Assembly: GCF_947502445.1 (NCBI RefSeq)
Contig: NZ_CANMZW010000017.1
Location: 47,957-111,956 of the forward strand
DNA: 64,000 bases
DNA from: an uncultured Brevibacillus sp.
GTDB taxonomy: Bacteria > Bacillota > Bacilli > Brevibacillales > Brevibacillaceae
Direction: 5' to 3'
The notes beneath the pieces were generated by a model. The model did not search any database, was not told where the DNA came from, and saw nothing but the letters and a program-made list of their open reading frames with translations. Made by a program: the position numbers and the translations under genes. Shown in pieces: positions 35,878 to 44,209 of this stretch (position 1 is its first letter; each line of letters starts with the position of its first letter).

Positions 35878-35947
35878 GCACAAGGAAATCAGATATCCCG
35901 CTGGCCGTAAGCTCAGTGGGGTGTTTTCTATGTAAGGAGGACAACGC

Positions 35948-36634
35948 ATGAGTGTTACGTATCCTAAACTATTTGAAACAGCGTTCGTGGAAGATACGGC
36001 GTTTGAGCAAGATAACTATGAATATCGTCTATATCGCCAAGATCTTGGAAATCTGCAGGTAAAGACGGGAAAGCTTATCGCTAACGATCCATTCGTCATG
36101 TTTGAAACGGAGCCGTTTAAGGAGTTAGTTCCAAAAGGCTCGTTTCCCGTTCAATTGGCCATCGCAAAAGTATCACCAAAGGATGCTTCTTCTGAGGCGG
36201 AGGTTCAGGAGCAAGATGAGCGCGTAGCTTTTGCGAGAATTGTTTTTGCAGATAAGCCGGTTGCATCCTGGAAGATGGCAATTTGGGAGAACTCCGATGT
36301 CTCGCAATTGGCTGCGAACGAATTTTTTGGGTACGGAGTTGATTCAGGAACAGGCTCTTTTATGGATGAAAGTACCTGTCAGCTTCTGGAAAAGAAGATG
36401 GACAAAGACGACACGTATGTAGAACAGCTATCGAAAGAAATGGACCGTACATATAAGCACACACGTTCATGGCTGACGAAAGAACTCGGTGAAGGGAACA
36501 ACATGATGATGTTTTCGACCGGTTGGGGAGATGGAAGCTATGCGAGCTATATTGGATATGATGCAAATGGAGAGATTGTTCGCCTGGTAACGGATTTTTA
36601 CCTGTTCGATTGGATGGGAATCGCGGGAGAATGA
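35948..36634 (+). CDS. DUF4241 domain-containing protein
   Basis: The 228-residue protein ends with the DUF4241 core: ARIVFADKPVASWKMAIWEN, YGVDSGTGSFMDESTCQLLE, and the C-terminal FSTGWGDGSYASYIGYDANG. The function is not known; the family is common in Bacillales. AAGGAGG precedes the ATG 71 bp after deoD, so it may be partly cotranscribed with it. A terminator follows. Confidence 0.78.
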   Translation: MSVTYPKLFETAFVEDTAFEQDNYEYRLYRQDLGNLQVKTGKLIANDPFVMFETEPFKELVPKGSFPVQLAIAKVSPKDASSEAEVQEQDERVAFARIVFADKPVASWKMAIWENSDVSQLAANEFFGYGVDSGTGSFMDESTCQLLEKKMDKDDTYVEQLSKEMDRTYKHTRSWLTKELGEGNNMMMFSTGWGDGSYASYIGYDANGEIVRLVTDFYLFDWMGIAGE

Positions 36635-36701
36635 GGTAGAAGAGAAGAGGGCTTCGAGTTGTTATCTTTGATCATCTAAATAGTTTCATACACGACGAAG
36701 C

Positions 36702-36728
36702 AGAGTGCCGCCCTTTGGCACTCTTTTC
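36702..36728. terminator. Terminator between DUF4241 and the small minus-strand gene
   Basis: agagtgcc and ggcactct form a perfect 8-bp stem with a 7-nt loop and a T-run on the plus strand. Confidence 0.72.
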
Positions 36729-36732
36729 GTTT

Positions 36733-36846
36733 TTATTTTTTCTTGGTTCGCTCCAAGTATACGGCCAGGTTGTTCAAGGTTTCTTCGTAAGATCTTTTCT
36801 TTGGTGTAGAAGAGGGGGTTTTAGATTTTGTTTTTAGTTTTGTCAT
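36733..36846 (-). CDS. 37-residue basic small protein
   Basis: An ATG at 36846 preceded by GGAGG (8 nt) opens a 37-codon frame: MTKLKTKSKTPSSTPKKRSY followed by EETLNNLAVYLERTKKK. It is highly basic, with a Lys/Thr/Ser/Pro-rich first half and a helical second half. It is too short for standard gene finding but the ribosome binding site is excellent and a terminator lies just beyond its stop. I do not recognise a family; a DNA-binding or spore-related role is speculation. Confidence 0.5.
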   Translation of the reverse strand: MTKLKTKSKTPSSTPKKRSYEETLNNLAVYLERTKKK

Positions 36847-37290
<444 letters not shown>

Positions 37291-37515
37291 TGTGTCGAGT
37301 TGTCGAGTGACACAAACATGAATACCGAAATGACACAAACAAGTACACTAAAGAACGGTTTTTAGTATACATGTTTGTGTCACAGTTTTACTGTCTGAGG
37401 ACACAAACATACTGCTTTAACCAAGCGTCATCCTTGTTATATATGTTACAGTATAGGTGTTACGTATCTCATGGATTGTACAATATGATCATTGGTATAA
37501 TTATTTGTGTCACAG
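37291..37515. repeat. Left-end cluster of TnsB-site-like repeats
   Basis: Copies lie at 37309 (gacacaaacatg), 37332 (gacacaaacaag), 37365-37383 inverted (gtatacatgtttgtgtcac), 37399 (ggacacaaacatactgc) and about 37501-37513 inverted (ttatttgtgtcac). The terminus reads TGTGTCGAGTTGTCGAGT. The 19-mer at 37365 is identical to one at 47370 near the right end. Confidence 0.75.
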
Positions 37516-37578
37516 TTTTATGAAGGTATTACAAATACCACTCAAATGTAAAGTAAGCATATGTTTTTTGATTTTTCC

Positions 37579-37616
37579 ATTTCAGTTCATAAAACAGCCA
37601 TTTCATGTACTGAAAT
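37579..37616. repeat. Hairpin inside the left end, matched at the right end
   Basis: catttcagttcat and catgtactgaaat form imperfect arms around a 12-nt loop. A closely similar hairpin lies at 47697-47735, at nearly the same distance from a GACACAAACATACTGCT motif. Confidence 0.5.
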
Positions 37617-37690
37617 AAGAGACGGTTTTCATTCTTAACATAATTCAAATCGTTTGATGTCTGGTGATACAAACAATATTCTTTTAGTTT

Positions 37691-37743
37691 AAAAAAACAT
37701 CAAGTGCGCGTCTCTATTTCACGACACATACTTGATGTTTTTG
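37691..37743. terminator. Bidirectional terminator-like hairpin
   Basis: aaaaacatcaagt and acttgatgttttt form a perfect 13-bp stem with a 25-nt loop. It lies just after the stop of the leftmost minus-strand cargo gene. Confidence 0.6.
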
Positions 37744-37776
37744 CAACGTTTTCAGGTCAGACCTATTTCATTTGAG

Positions 37777-38133
37777 TTAATATAATTTTCCAGTATTTCC
37801 GTAATGCTTGGTTTCCCACTTCCCCAAGCGCCAATCACCCAGCAAGAAACATGAGATCCGGAAAATCAATCCCAATACATCTCTATGGTTTTCATAGGTG
37901 TACTTCGCCAAGAAAATTTTTTCCTGATACTTAGTCGAAAGATATTCCTTCAAAGACATTGTTCCCTGATCTTGCAAGAAACCAACTCGCTTTAGGTCAG
38001 CAAGACGCGAAAATTCAGTGAGAATCCTCAGTTCGAATTCGTCACTTTCTTTGAAGGAAGCATAGTCTTCAACATCTTTTATGGAAGTCTCTACAAGCGT
38101 TTTGTATTTTGAGAAGAATTCTTCGATCTCCAT
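37777..38133 (-). CDS. Hypothetical helical protein, left part of the element
   Basis: The 118-residue frame begins MEIEEFFSKYKTLVETSIKD and is helical and charged, with a hydrophobic stretch VLGLIFRISCFLLGDW near the end. The frame stays open upstream for about 27 further codons with protein-like content (DNYYDEDDYGYDKELSALKE) but no start codon, and that part directly follows the stop of the 71-codon frame upstream. The two may therefore be one gene of about 215 codons split by a frameshift. No family recognised. Confidence 0.45.
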   Translation of the reverse strand: MEIEEFFSKYKTLVETSIKDVEDYASFKESDEFELRILTEFSRLADLKRVGFLQDQGTMSLKEYLSTKYQEKIFLAKYTYENHRDVLGLIFRISCFLLGDWRLGKWETKHYGNTGKLY

Positions 38134-38213
38134 TTCTATGATGTCTTCTTTAAGCGCTGATAATTCTTTATCGTATCCGTAGTCATCCTCGTCATAATAA
38201 TTGTCTCTTATTG

Positions 38214-38429
38214 TTACCTGTTTGAAAATGGATACCTAACTAGCTCGTAATAAGCTTTTGCAAAGTTTTCACGGGTTTCTCCACCATATGAATTCAAGTC
38301 TCCACGAAAAAGGCGTTCCACGGTTTTGACCTTCGCCTCTTCCGCATTACATTGAAAAACACGCATAACATGGGTTAGGTAGGCGAGAAAGTACTCTTTG
38401 CTAAGCACACTACCCCTGTTCACTTTCAT
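38214..38429 (-). CDS. Small hypothetical protein, possibly the N-terminal part of a split gene
   Basis: The 71-residue frame starts MKVNRGSVLSKEYFLAYLTH after a strong GAGGAGG site. It ends PFSNR and the next downstream frame continues at once in another register without its own start codon. Either it is a complete small protein, or the first third of a frameshifted gene. It starts 15 bp after the acetyltransferase gene, so the genes are cotranscribed. Function unknown. Confidence 0.45.
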   Translation of the reverse strand: MKVNRGSVLSKEYFLAYLTHVMRVFQCNAEEAKVKTVERLFRGDLNSYGGETRENFAKAYYELVRYPFSNR

Positions 38430-38444
38430 TACTTCTCTACCTCC

Positions 38445-38936
38445 TCAAAGAATTTTTTCCATGGCCATCACATCAACAAATTTCCCATCTAAAATACCCT
38501 GATTCTGAAAAATCCCAACTTCTCGATACCCACTTTTTTTATATAGTCCTTGCCCCAGTCCGTTAAAAGGAAAAGTGAACAATAGAATTTTGTAAAATTG
38601 TTCGGATCGAGCAACCTCCTCGAGCTTTTCTAAAAGAGCCTTTCCGACGCCTTTTCCTCTATAAGATCGATCAATATAAATGGATAAATCAGCAACTCCA
38701 TCATAGGCACTTCGATTAGAGTAACGATTAAGGGATGCCCATCCTATGATGCCACCCTCCAAAACTGCGACAAGCACCGCGTATCGTCCCTGATGTTCAT
38801 CAAACCATTTTCGGATGTAAGTGTAATCCTTCTCCTCTGATTCCAGAGTAGCAATTCGATCTGCAATGCCTTGATTGTATATGGATAAGATGATTTCAAG
38901 GTCTTCTTCGCTTACTTTTCGAATAGAAAGGTTCAT
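38445..38936 (-). CDS. GNAT acetyltransferase, ArsN1-like (arsinothricin/phosphinothricin type)
   Basis: The 163-residue protein is a complete GNAT of the Pat/ArsN1 type. It has IYNQGIADRIATLESEEKDY at the substrate side, GWASLNRYSNRSAYDGVADL, then the acetyl-CoA loop RSYRGKGVGKALL and YKKSGYREVGIFQNQGILDG near the end. Such enzymes N-acetylate glutamate analogues including phosphinothricin and the arsenical antibiotic arsinothricin. Its position within an arsenic cluster with arsI supports the arsinothricin reading. GGAGGG precedes the ATG. Substrate specificity is inferred from family and context. Confidence 0.75.
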   Translation of the reverse strand: MNLSIRKVSEEDLEIILSIYNQGIADRIATLESEEKDYTYIRKWFDEHQGRYAVLVAVLEGGIIGWASLNRYSNRSAYDGVADLSIYIDRSYRGKGVGKALLEKLEEVARSEQFYKILLFTFPFNGLGQGLYKKSGYREVGIFQNQGILDGKFVDVMAMEKIL

Positions 38937-39117
38937 CAGCTGTTTCCCTCCAGACTAGTCTACTATCGGCAACTTATTGTTCGTAATAATGGATTTCCAG
39001 TTTACATTCTATTCGAGACCCAGTTTTCTCTTTTTCCTTGAGGAAGGTTATATAGGCCATAACTTTTACCTTTCTGGTCTGATCCATTTCGTATTTCATC
39101 CTTCTGTGTCTTGCTTA

Positions 39118-39150
39118 TAAAAGATCCCCCATCTGGAAAGACAGGGGACC
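39118..39150 (-). terminator. Terminator of the flavoprotein gene
   Basis: On the minus strand ggtcccc and gggggatc pair with small mismatches around the middle segment and are followed by a TTTT run. Confidence 0.5.
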
Positions 39151-39190
39151 TATTCATGCTAGTCGGTTCCAATAAAGTGATCTGTGATAC

Positions 39191-40588
39191 TTATCCGCAG
39201 CAATTGGACGATTTTACTGGCTGTGGCGTGCAGCTTGATGCTGTTTCCTGTGCGCTTCTTTTTTGGGGCTCCAAACTGCAACAGCTGTTCGATTTTACAG
39301 GTGTTGGTACGCAACAAGACGACTCTTCCTGCAAACCTAACCCGGCATTGCTACTACATACCCCTGTCTCTGGTAGGTGGAGTTCTACTCTCTTCGCCGC
39401 GTCCCAATCCCCTACAAGTGCTGCAACAACGGATCTCACTTGCTCGTAGCCTGTCGCAAGAAGGAATGTCGGCGCACGCCCGTAACTCTTCATTCCCACG
39501 ATATAAAAATCCTTCTCTGCCTGACGAAGCTCCGCTTCACCATGTGGTCTAACTGTTCCACAGCTATGAATGTTGGGATCAATGAGATCTGCTAGTGCAG
39601 GAACGCATTCAATAGCCGGATCTACTTGGTATCTAACTTCTCGCAGGAAGTGAGTATCAGGTCGAGATCCCGTATTTGTGATAATTTCATTGACGCCCTC
39701 CAGTTGGAACGGTTCACCGTTCATCATTCCCTGAATGACAAGAACGTCACTTTGGTTTGTAATCTCCTGAATTTGAACCGGTGTATAGACGGTTAGGCGG
39801 CCGTTCTCCACTAAGTTCTTCATCGAAGTTCCTAACGCTCCACGTGCTGGTAATTGGTCAGCGTCTCCTCCACCGTACGTTTCCTGAATGCTTTTTTTCC
39901 GCAGAGCCCACACGATTTCAGTGGATGGCACCTCATTTTTCAAACGATTTAATTCAAGAATCGTGTTGATAGCAGAATGCCCACTCCCAACGACCAAAAC
40001 CTTCTTCCCTGCATAGCGATCGCGTTGTTTTCCATATACATCAGGAATTCCGTAGGTGATGCGATTAGAAGCCTCAGTCTCACCTTTTGCGACAATACCT
40101 CCAGATCCAACCGGATTAGGATGTTTCCAAGTTCCGGATGCCTCTATGACAGCTCTTGCTTCAAGTGTTAGTTGTTGGCCATTTTGTTCATAGTGAATGA
40201 CGAAAGGTACCTGATCTCTTCCCTTGGTTTTCATTTTATCGATGTCTTTTTTTCCAATGGAAATGACTTTGCTGTTTACGTGAATGTATGGTGCCAATTC
40301 CGGAAGTGCCGCAAGTGGCTGCATATATTTTTCTACGAGGTCCCTACCCGTTGGAATGTCATCCGGATTTGGTGCAACCCATTTATGTTTGGAGAGCAGC
40401 TTAACTGCAGTTTTGTCCATGTTATATTCCCAAGGTGAAAACATGCGGACGTGTCCCCATTCCAAAACGCTGGCCCCAACTTGACTTCCTGCCTCCAGGA
40501 TTACAAATGGCTCTCCTCTATCAATAAGCTGTACCGCAGCTGCTAGCCCGACTGGTCCTCCACCGATAATGGCAACAGGTAGTTTCAT
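39191..40588 (-). CDS. FAD/NAD(P)-dependent flavoprotein (arsenic-cluster monooxygenase-like) with cysteine-rich tail
   Basis: The 465-residue protein has an N-terminal FAD motif (VAIIGGGPVGLAAAVQLIDR), a second Rossmann motif for NAD(P)H (KVLVVGSGHSAINTILELNR) and a HRMF-type phrase WGHVRMFSPWEYN. It resembles the flavin monooxygenase-like proteins often coded in ars operons (ArsO-like). The last 56 residues are unusual: eight cysteines, including three CC pairs (SSCCVP, NSCCSL, SNCCG), joined by repeated PTPVKS/PQPVKS linkers. That tail looks like a thiol trap for As(III) or another soft metal. It follows the marR gene, and an operator-like repeat lies in between. The reaction is not established. 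Confidence 0.72.
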   Translation of the reverse strand: MKLPVAIIGGGPVGLAAAVQLIDRGEPFVILEAGSQVGASVLEWGHVRMFSPWEYNMDKTAVKLLSKHKWVAPNPDDIPTGRDLVEKYMQPLAALPELAPYIHVNSKVISIGKKDIDKMKTKGRDQVPFVIHYEQNGQQLTLEARAVIEASGTWKHPNPVGSGGIVAKGETEASNRITYGIPDVYGKQRDRYAGKKVLVVGSGHSAINTILELNRLKNEVPSTEIVWALRKKSIQETYGGGDADQLPARGALGTSMKNLVENGRLTVYTPVQIQEITNQSDVLVIQGMMNGEPFQLEGVNEIITNTGSRPDTHFLREVRYQVDPAIECVPALADLIDPNIHSCGTVRPHGEAELRQAEKDFYIVGMKSYGRAPTFLLATGYEQVRSVVAALVGDWDAAKRVELHLPETGVCSSNAGLGLQEESSCCVPTPVKSNSCCSLEPQKRSAQETASSCTPQPVKSSNCCG

Positions 40589-40610
40589 CTTTCATCAATC
40601 CCCTTTTTAA

Positions 40611-40631
40611 ATAATTGATATTTGCAACTAT
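40611..40631. promoter_or_regulatory. Likely MarR operator in front of the flavoprotein gene
   Basis: ATAATTGATATTTGCAACTAT contains the interrupted inverted repeat TTGCAAATATCAA. A copy with two changes lies upstream of marR at 41145-41165. Confidence 0.6.
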
Positions 40632-40655
40632 ATCTGTTAAGTAAACTCCTCTAGG

Positions 40656-41114
40656 TTATAGAGGAGGGGTACAACAATCTGCGCTATTCCTCATCGCTTC
40701 ACTAACTAACTGAAGACTTTCCAAAACCTGCTCATGCTTTTCTGCTGGAATTTGATTAAAGACATTCAAGATGTAGGTTTCCATGTAAGCCGCAATTTCT
40801 TTGTGTTGCTCTTCACCTTTTTGCGTTAGCGAGAGAACAACATACCGCCTATCTTTGGGGTCAGGCAACCGGTTAACCATCTCCATTTCTACAAGATAAT
40901 TAACCTGGCGACTAAGTGTACTTGTATCGATGGATAAGATGTCTGAGAGTTCGTTCAAGGAAATATTAGGCCTCTTTTGGAGCTCATAAATAATATGACT
41001 TTGAACAACTGAGATGCCACAGCATTGTGCCCCATCCTTTTGTAAAACCCCAAAGCGCCTTACTAATACCTGAAATATTTCTCTAACGTTAACGTATTGA
41101 GCTAACTGTTTCAT
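40656..41114 (-). CDS. MarR-family regulator with vicinal cysteine pairs
   Basis: From ATG 41114 the product has 152 residues. The winged helix is clear: ISLNELSDILSIDTSTLSRQ as recognition region and LPDPKDRRYVVLSLTQKG as wing. Two vicinal Cys pairs stand out: Cys31-Cys32 in GAQCCGIS, close to the dimer interface, and CC in the C-terminal ADCCTPPL. Together they could bind As(III) or another thiophilic ligand. Two matching operators, one before this gene and one before the flavoprotein gene, suggest autorepression and control of its partner. The inducer is inferred from context. Confidence 0.75.
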   Translation of the reverse strand: MKQLAQYVNVREIFQVLVRRFGVLQKDGAQCCGISVVQSHIIYELQKRPNISLNELSDILSIDTSTLSRQVNYLVEMEMVNRLPDPKDRRYVVLSLTQKGEEQHKEIAAYMETYILNVFNQIPAEKHEQVLESLQLVSEAMRNSADCCTPPL

Positions 41115-41144
41115 CTTCATCACCTGAATCCATCTTACATCACA

Positions 41145-41165
41145 ATAATTGATAAATGCAACTAT
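41145..41165. promoter_or_regulatory. Likely MarR operator upstream of marR
   Basis: ATAATTGATAAATGCAACTAT is the same 21-bp sequence as at 40611 except for two positions. It is centred about 40 bp before the marR start. Confidence 0.6.
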
Positions 41166-41344
41166 TGTTTTGTGAAATTTTCCAATTTCTTATGCGTTAT
41201 AGGTCATACGTTTTTTCATGTTTGGATGATATGCATAACCATTTCATCCTTGTCTCAAATTGGTCCGAAGGACTACTACATCCTTTTCTTCAGAGAAATA
41301 TCTATATGTTTAACTACGTATTTCGCGTCTGGCCCCACCCCCCT

Positions 41345-41835
41345 TTATTTGGTTAGGAAATTCGCCTCTTCCATCGCGGAGTCACCGCCGCCGGCAATGA
41401 TGACCTTTTTCCCTCTAAAGAAGAAACCATCGCATGTAGCGCACGTGCTTACACCGCGTCCGATATTTTCTTTCTCACCTGGAATACCTAGTAGCTTTGC
41501 GGACGCACCTGTAGAAACAACTAGGGTCTCCGTTTGTAATTGGTCAGACCCATCAATGGTTAGAGTGAAAGGGCGTTTCGATAATTCGGCTTTCGTTACC
41601 CACCCTGTTTGAAATGTTGCTCCAAACCGTTCCGCCTGTTTACGCATGTTCTGCATAAGCTCTGGTCCCATTATTCCATCAGGAAACCCTGGAAAGTTCT
41701 CCACCTCTGTTGTGAGGGTTAATTGACCTCCTGGTTCATTTCCCTCAATAACTAGCGGATTCATATTGGCGCGTGCAAGATAAATGGCAGCAGTAAGTCC
41801 TGCAGGCCCTGTTCCGAGGACAACGCCTTATGCAT
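41345..41835 (-). pseudogene. Broken thioredoxin reductase gene (trxB-like) of the ars cluster
   Basis: A start ATG at 41835 with GGAGGG upstream is followed by MHK and then a one-base frameshift. The family sequence resumes in the other frame as VVLGTGPAGLTAAIYLARAN and MNPLVIEGNEPGGQLTLTTE, continuing to the redox-active CATCDG and the NADPH-site GGGDSAMEEANFLTK. The protein then ends at 41345, where an intact enzyme would run on for about 150 residues. Both a frameshift and a C-terminal loss are present. In ars operons such enzymes recycle thioredoxin for ArsC. Confidence 0.8.
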
Positions 41836-41894
41836 GATTTTCCCTCCAGTAATGTTTAGTAAAATACCCCTCGTGCTCGAGGGGTATGATGTGA

Positions 41895-42359
41895 TTACTT
41901 TTTCCATGAACCAAATTCAATGGATACTGGTCCAGAAGGCGGCGCGCAGCATAAGGAAATATCGCGTTGTTCCCCGGCAGATTCAAATTCAGAATCTGCT
42001 TTTGTGTAGAAGATCTCCCACGCATTTCCATCTGGGTCATATACCCACACCTTATCTTGAACCGCATAACAGCAAGTGGTCCCCATCTCGTCGATGGTCA
42101 GCAAATTTGCCTGGCGCAGGCGCTCTCCCATTGCGATCACATCCTCCGTGTTATCCACCTGGAAACCTAAATGGTTTAACACTCCTTTCTTTTCAAAAGG
42201 GCGTACATTCAAGGAGAAATGCAATGCCGGAGAATCCAGCTCAAATTTGGCGTAGTTGTCTTTTACTTTTGTCGGTTCTGCATTGAAAAAAAGACGATAG
42301 AAATTCAAAGAGGCTTCCAGGTCGCTGCAATTCACAGCCACATGCATCCGTTTGATCAC
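41895..42359 (-). CDS. arsI: ArsI-type C-As lyase (dioxygenase of the VOC superfamily)
   Basis: The 154-residue protein starts at a GTG (TTGGAGGG upstream). It matches ArsI: MHVAVNCSDLEASLNFYRLF, NHLGFQV with a metal His, the vicinal pair Cys96-Cys97 in MGTTCCYAVQDKVWVYDPDG that binds trivalent organoarsenicals, and Glu115 in NAWEIFY as the last Fe(II) ligand (His6 and His63 being the others). ArsI splits the carbon-arsenic bond of methylarsenite and aromatic arsenicals using O2. It is intact, unlike its neighbours on both sides. Confidence 0.87.
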   Translation of the reverse strand: MIKRMHVAVNCSDLEASLNFYRLFFNAEPTKVKDNYAKFELDSPALHFSLNVRPFEKKGVLNHLGFQVDNTEDVIAMGERLRQANLLTIDEMGTTCCYAVQDKVWVYDPDGNAWEIFYTKADSEFESAGEQRDISLCCAPPSGPVSIEFGSWKK

Positions 42360-42373
42360 GTTTATCCCTCCAA

Positions 42374-42490
42374 TTACTTACCTTCTTTTACGAACTGCTC
42401 CATTCGGTTTTTGATGGCGTCACGGACCGTGCGAAAGCTGTTCATGATTTCCTCTTCTGTACCTGTCGCTTTCGCTTTCGCTGGATCGTC
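42374..42490 (-). pseudogene. arsC: C-terminal fragment of thioredoxin-type arsenate reductase ArsC
   Basis: The 38 readable residues DDPAKAKATGTEEE followed by IMNSFRTVRDAIKNRMEQFV are the end of an ArsC of the Bacillus/Staphylococcus type. Everything before it, including the catalytic Cys loop, is missing. It is joined directly to the cut end of arsB, so one deletion removed the arsB 3' end and the arsC 5' end. Confidence 0.82.
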
Positions 42491-43637
42491 AACCGATGGG
42501 GGTGATTTTCGGGCCCAAATCACTTCCAATCACGTTTGCATAAATCAAAGCTTCGCGGATGACACCCGATGTGTTCGTTCCTTGGATGGCCAGAGCGTCA
42601 ATCATAACGGTCGGCATGTTGTTCATGATTGAGGAAAGAATTGCAGCCAGGAAACCCATGCCTACTGTTGCTGCAAACAAACCCTGATCTGCAAGTGTTT
42701 GAATCAATTGTCCGAGCATGTCGGTCAATCCAACATTGCGCAAGCCATAGACAACGACATACATCCCGATAGAGAAGACAACAACTGCCCAAGGTGCTTC
42801 CTTGATGAGCTTTTTCGTCTCGATGCCTTTGCTGCTTCGTGCAGCCAGGATGAAGATAATAGCTGCAATTCCTGCGGTGACGGACACCGGAATGGCTATC
42901 ACTTCGTTCAATAGATAACCCACTAGCAAAAGGCCTAAAATAACCCAGGAAAGCCTGAAAAGACGGACATCCTTTAACGCTTCATGAGGTTGTTTCAACG
43001 AAGTCAAATCATACTGTTTGGGTATATCATTTTTGAAATAGAGATACAAAACGAGTAAGCTAGCACCCAACGAGAAGAAGTTGGGGACAATCATCCGGGT
43101 TGCATACTCAACAAAACCGATATCAAAATAGTCCGCGGAGACAATGTTGACTAGATTACTCACGATCAATGGCAACGAGGTGGTATCCGCGATAAATCCG
43201 CTGGCCATGATGAAAGGCAAAATCATTTTATCCGGGAACTTCAGGGCACGCACCTGCGCAAGCACGATCGGTGTCAGGATAAGTGCCGCCCCATCGTTTG
43301 CAAAGAATGCAGCTACAGCTGCTCCCAACAAAACTACATAGACGAACATCCGTCGGCCATTTCCTCTGGCCAACCGGGCCATATGCAGGGCTGACCATTC
43401 AAAAAAACCGATTTCGTCTAAAATTAGCGAAATCAATATAATCGCGACAAACGCCAGTGTTGCATTCCAAACGATTCCCGTTACAGTCACAACGTCTGCA
43501 AAGCTAACCACACCAAAAACTAAGGCCAAAATCGCTCCAGCCGTCGCCGACCAGCCAATGTTAAGTCCTTTCGGTTGCCAGATGACAAAGGTCAGTGTCA
43601 CAGCAAAAATCAGAAAGGCAATCCATACAGAAAGCAT
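42489..43637 (-). pseudogene. arsB: Truncated arsenite efflux permease ArsB
   Basis: The frame encodes 382 residues of Ars[21 protein letters not shown], the [20 protein letters not shown] loop, [15 protein letters not shown], and the C-terminal [12 protein letters not shown]. Intact ArsB has about 430 residues; the last two membrane segments are missing because the frame runs into the arsC remnant and stops at TGA 42489. GGAGAG precedes the ATG. Arsenite export by this copy is doubtful. Confidence 0.82.
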
Positions 43638-43658
43638 GCTCTCTCTCCATTCTTATCA

Positions 43659-43982
43659 CTATTCGCAGGTTACGAGGAGTCCCTGTGCAGCCAATTTCTC
43701 GAACTCCTCTGAGTAATCGGGGAGATTCCCTAAAGCGAAGCGAAGCTGTTCTACACGCTCTTGATTTAGAGAGTAGATGACCCACTGTCCTCTTCTAGAT
43801 TCAATGACTAAGTCTGCACTTTTTAACTTACTCATGTGCTTGGACACGGCAGGCTGCGATATGCCAAAAATGGGGACTAGTTCACAAACACAGCAACTTC
43901 GATGGTTTAATAAGCTAATGATTTTTAACCGGGTAGGATCTGCAAGTGCTTTAAATGCGTTGACCAATAGCTTTGTGTCCAT
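43659..43982 (-). CDS. arsR: ArsR-family As(III)-responsive repressor
   Basis: From ATG 43982 (GGAGGT upstream) the product has 107 residues. The winged helix reads ISQPAVSKHMSKLKSADLVI. The metal site is CCVCELV (Cys30, Cys31, Cys33) on helix alpha-3, close to the classical ELCVCDL motif of ArsR. It represses the operon and releases DNA when As(III) or Sb(III) binds. It is the first gene of the ars operon, 21 bp before arsB. The palindromic operator lies upstream. Confidence 0.9.
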   Translation of the reverse strand: MDTKLLVNAFKALADPTRLKIISLLNHRSCCVCELVPIFGISQPAVSKHMSKLKSADLVIESRRGQWVIYSLNQERVEQLRFALGNLPDYSEEFEKLAAQGLLVTCE

Positions 43983-44015
43983 GTCTATTCTCGACCTCCT
44001 CTCCATTCATTTTCA

Positions 44016-44047
44016 ATAACCATATGCTATTATAACCATATGGTTAT
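44016..44047. promoter_or_regulatory. ArsR operator region
   Basis: Two copies of taaccatatg lie 16 bp apart, the second within the palindrome aaccatatggtt. The position, 35-65 bp before the arsR start, fits an autoregulatory ArsR site. Confidence 0.6.
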
Positions 44048-44209
44048 TTCAATGTGTGAATTGTAAAGGTTTTTTAAAGAACATATTCTTATCGCTGTAT
44101 TTATCTCTGTTTTCAAACGTTATTGCCTCTTCATTATTCCGATAGATCGTAGCGATCCGCATAAATAATACGTATAGTACTCTGGGTTTGTAAGGAAGGT
44201 TCTCAGACC

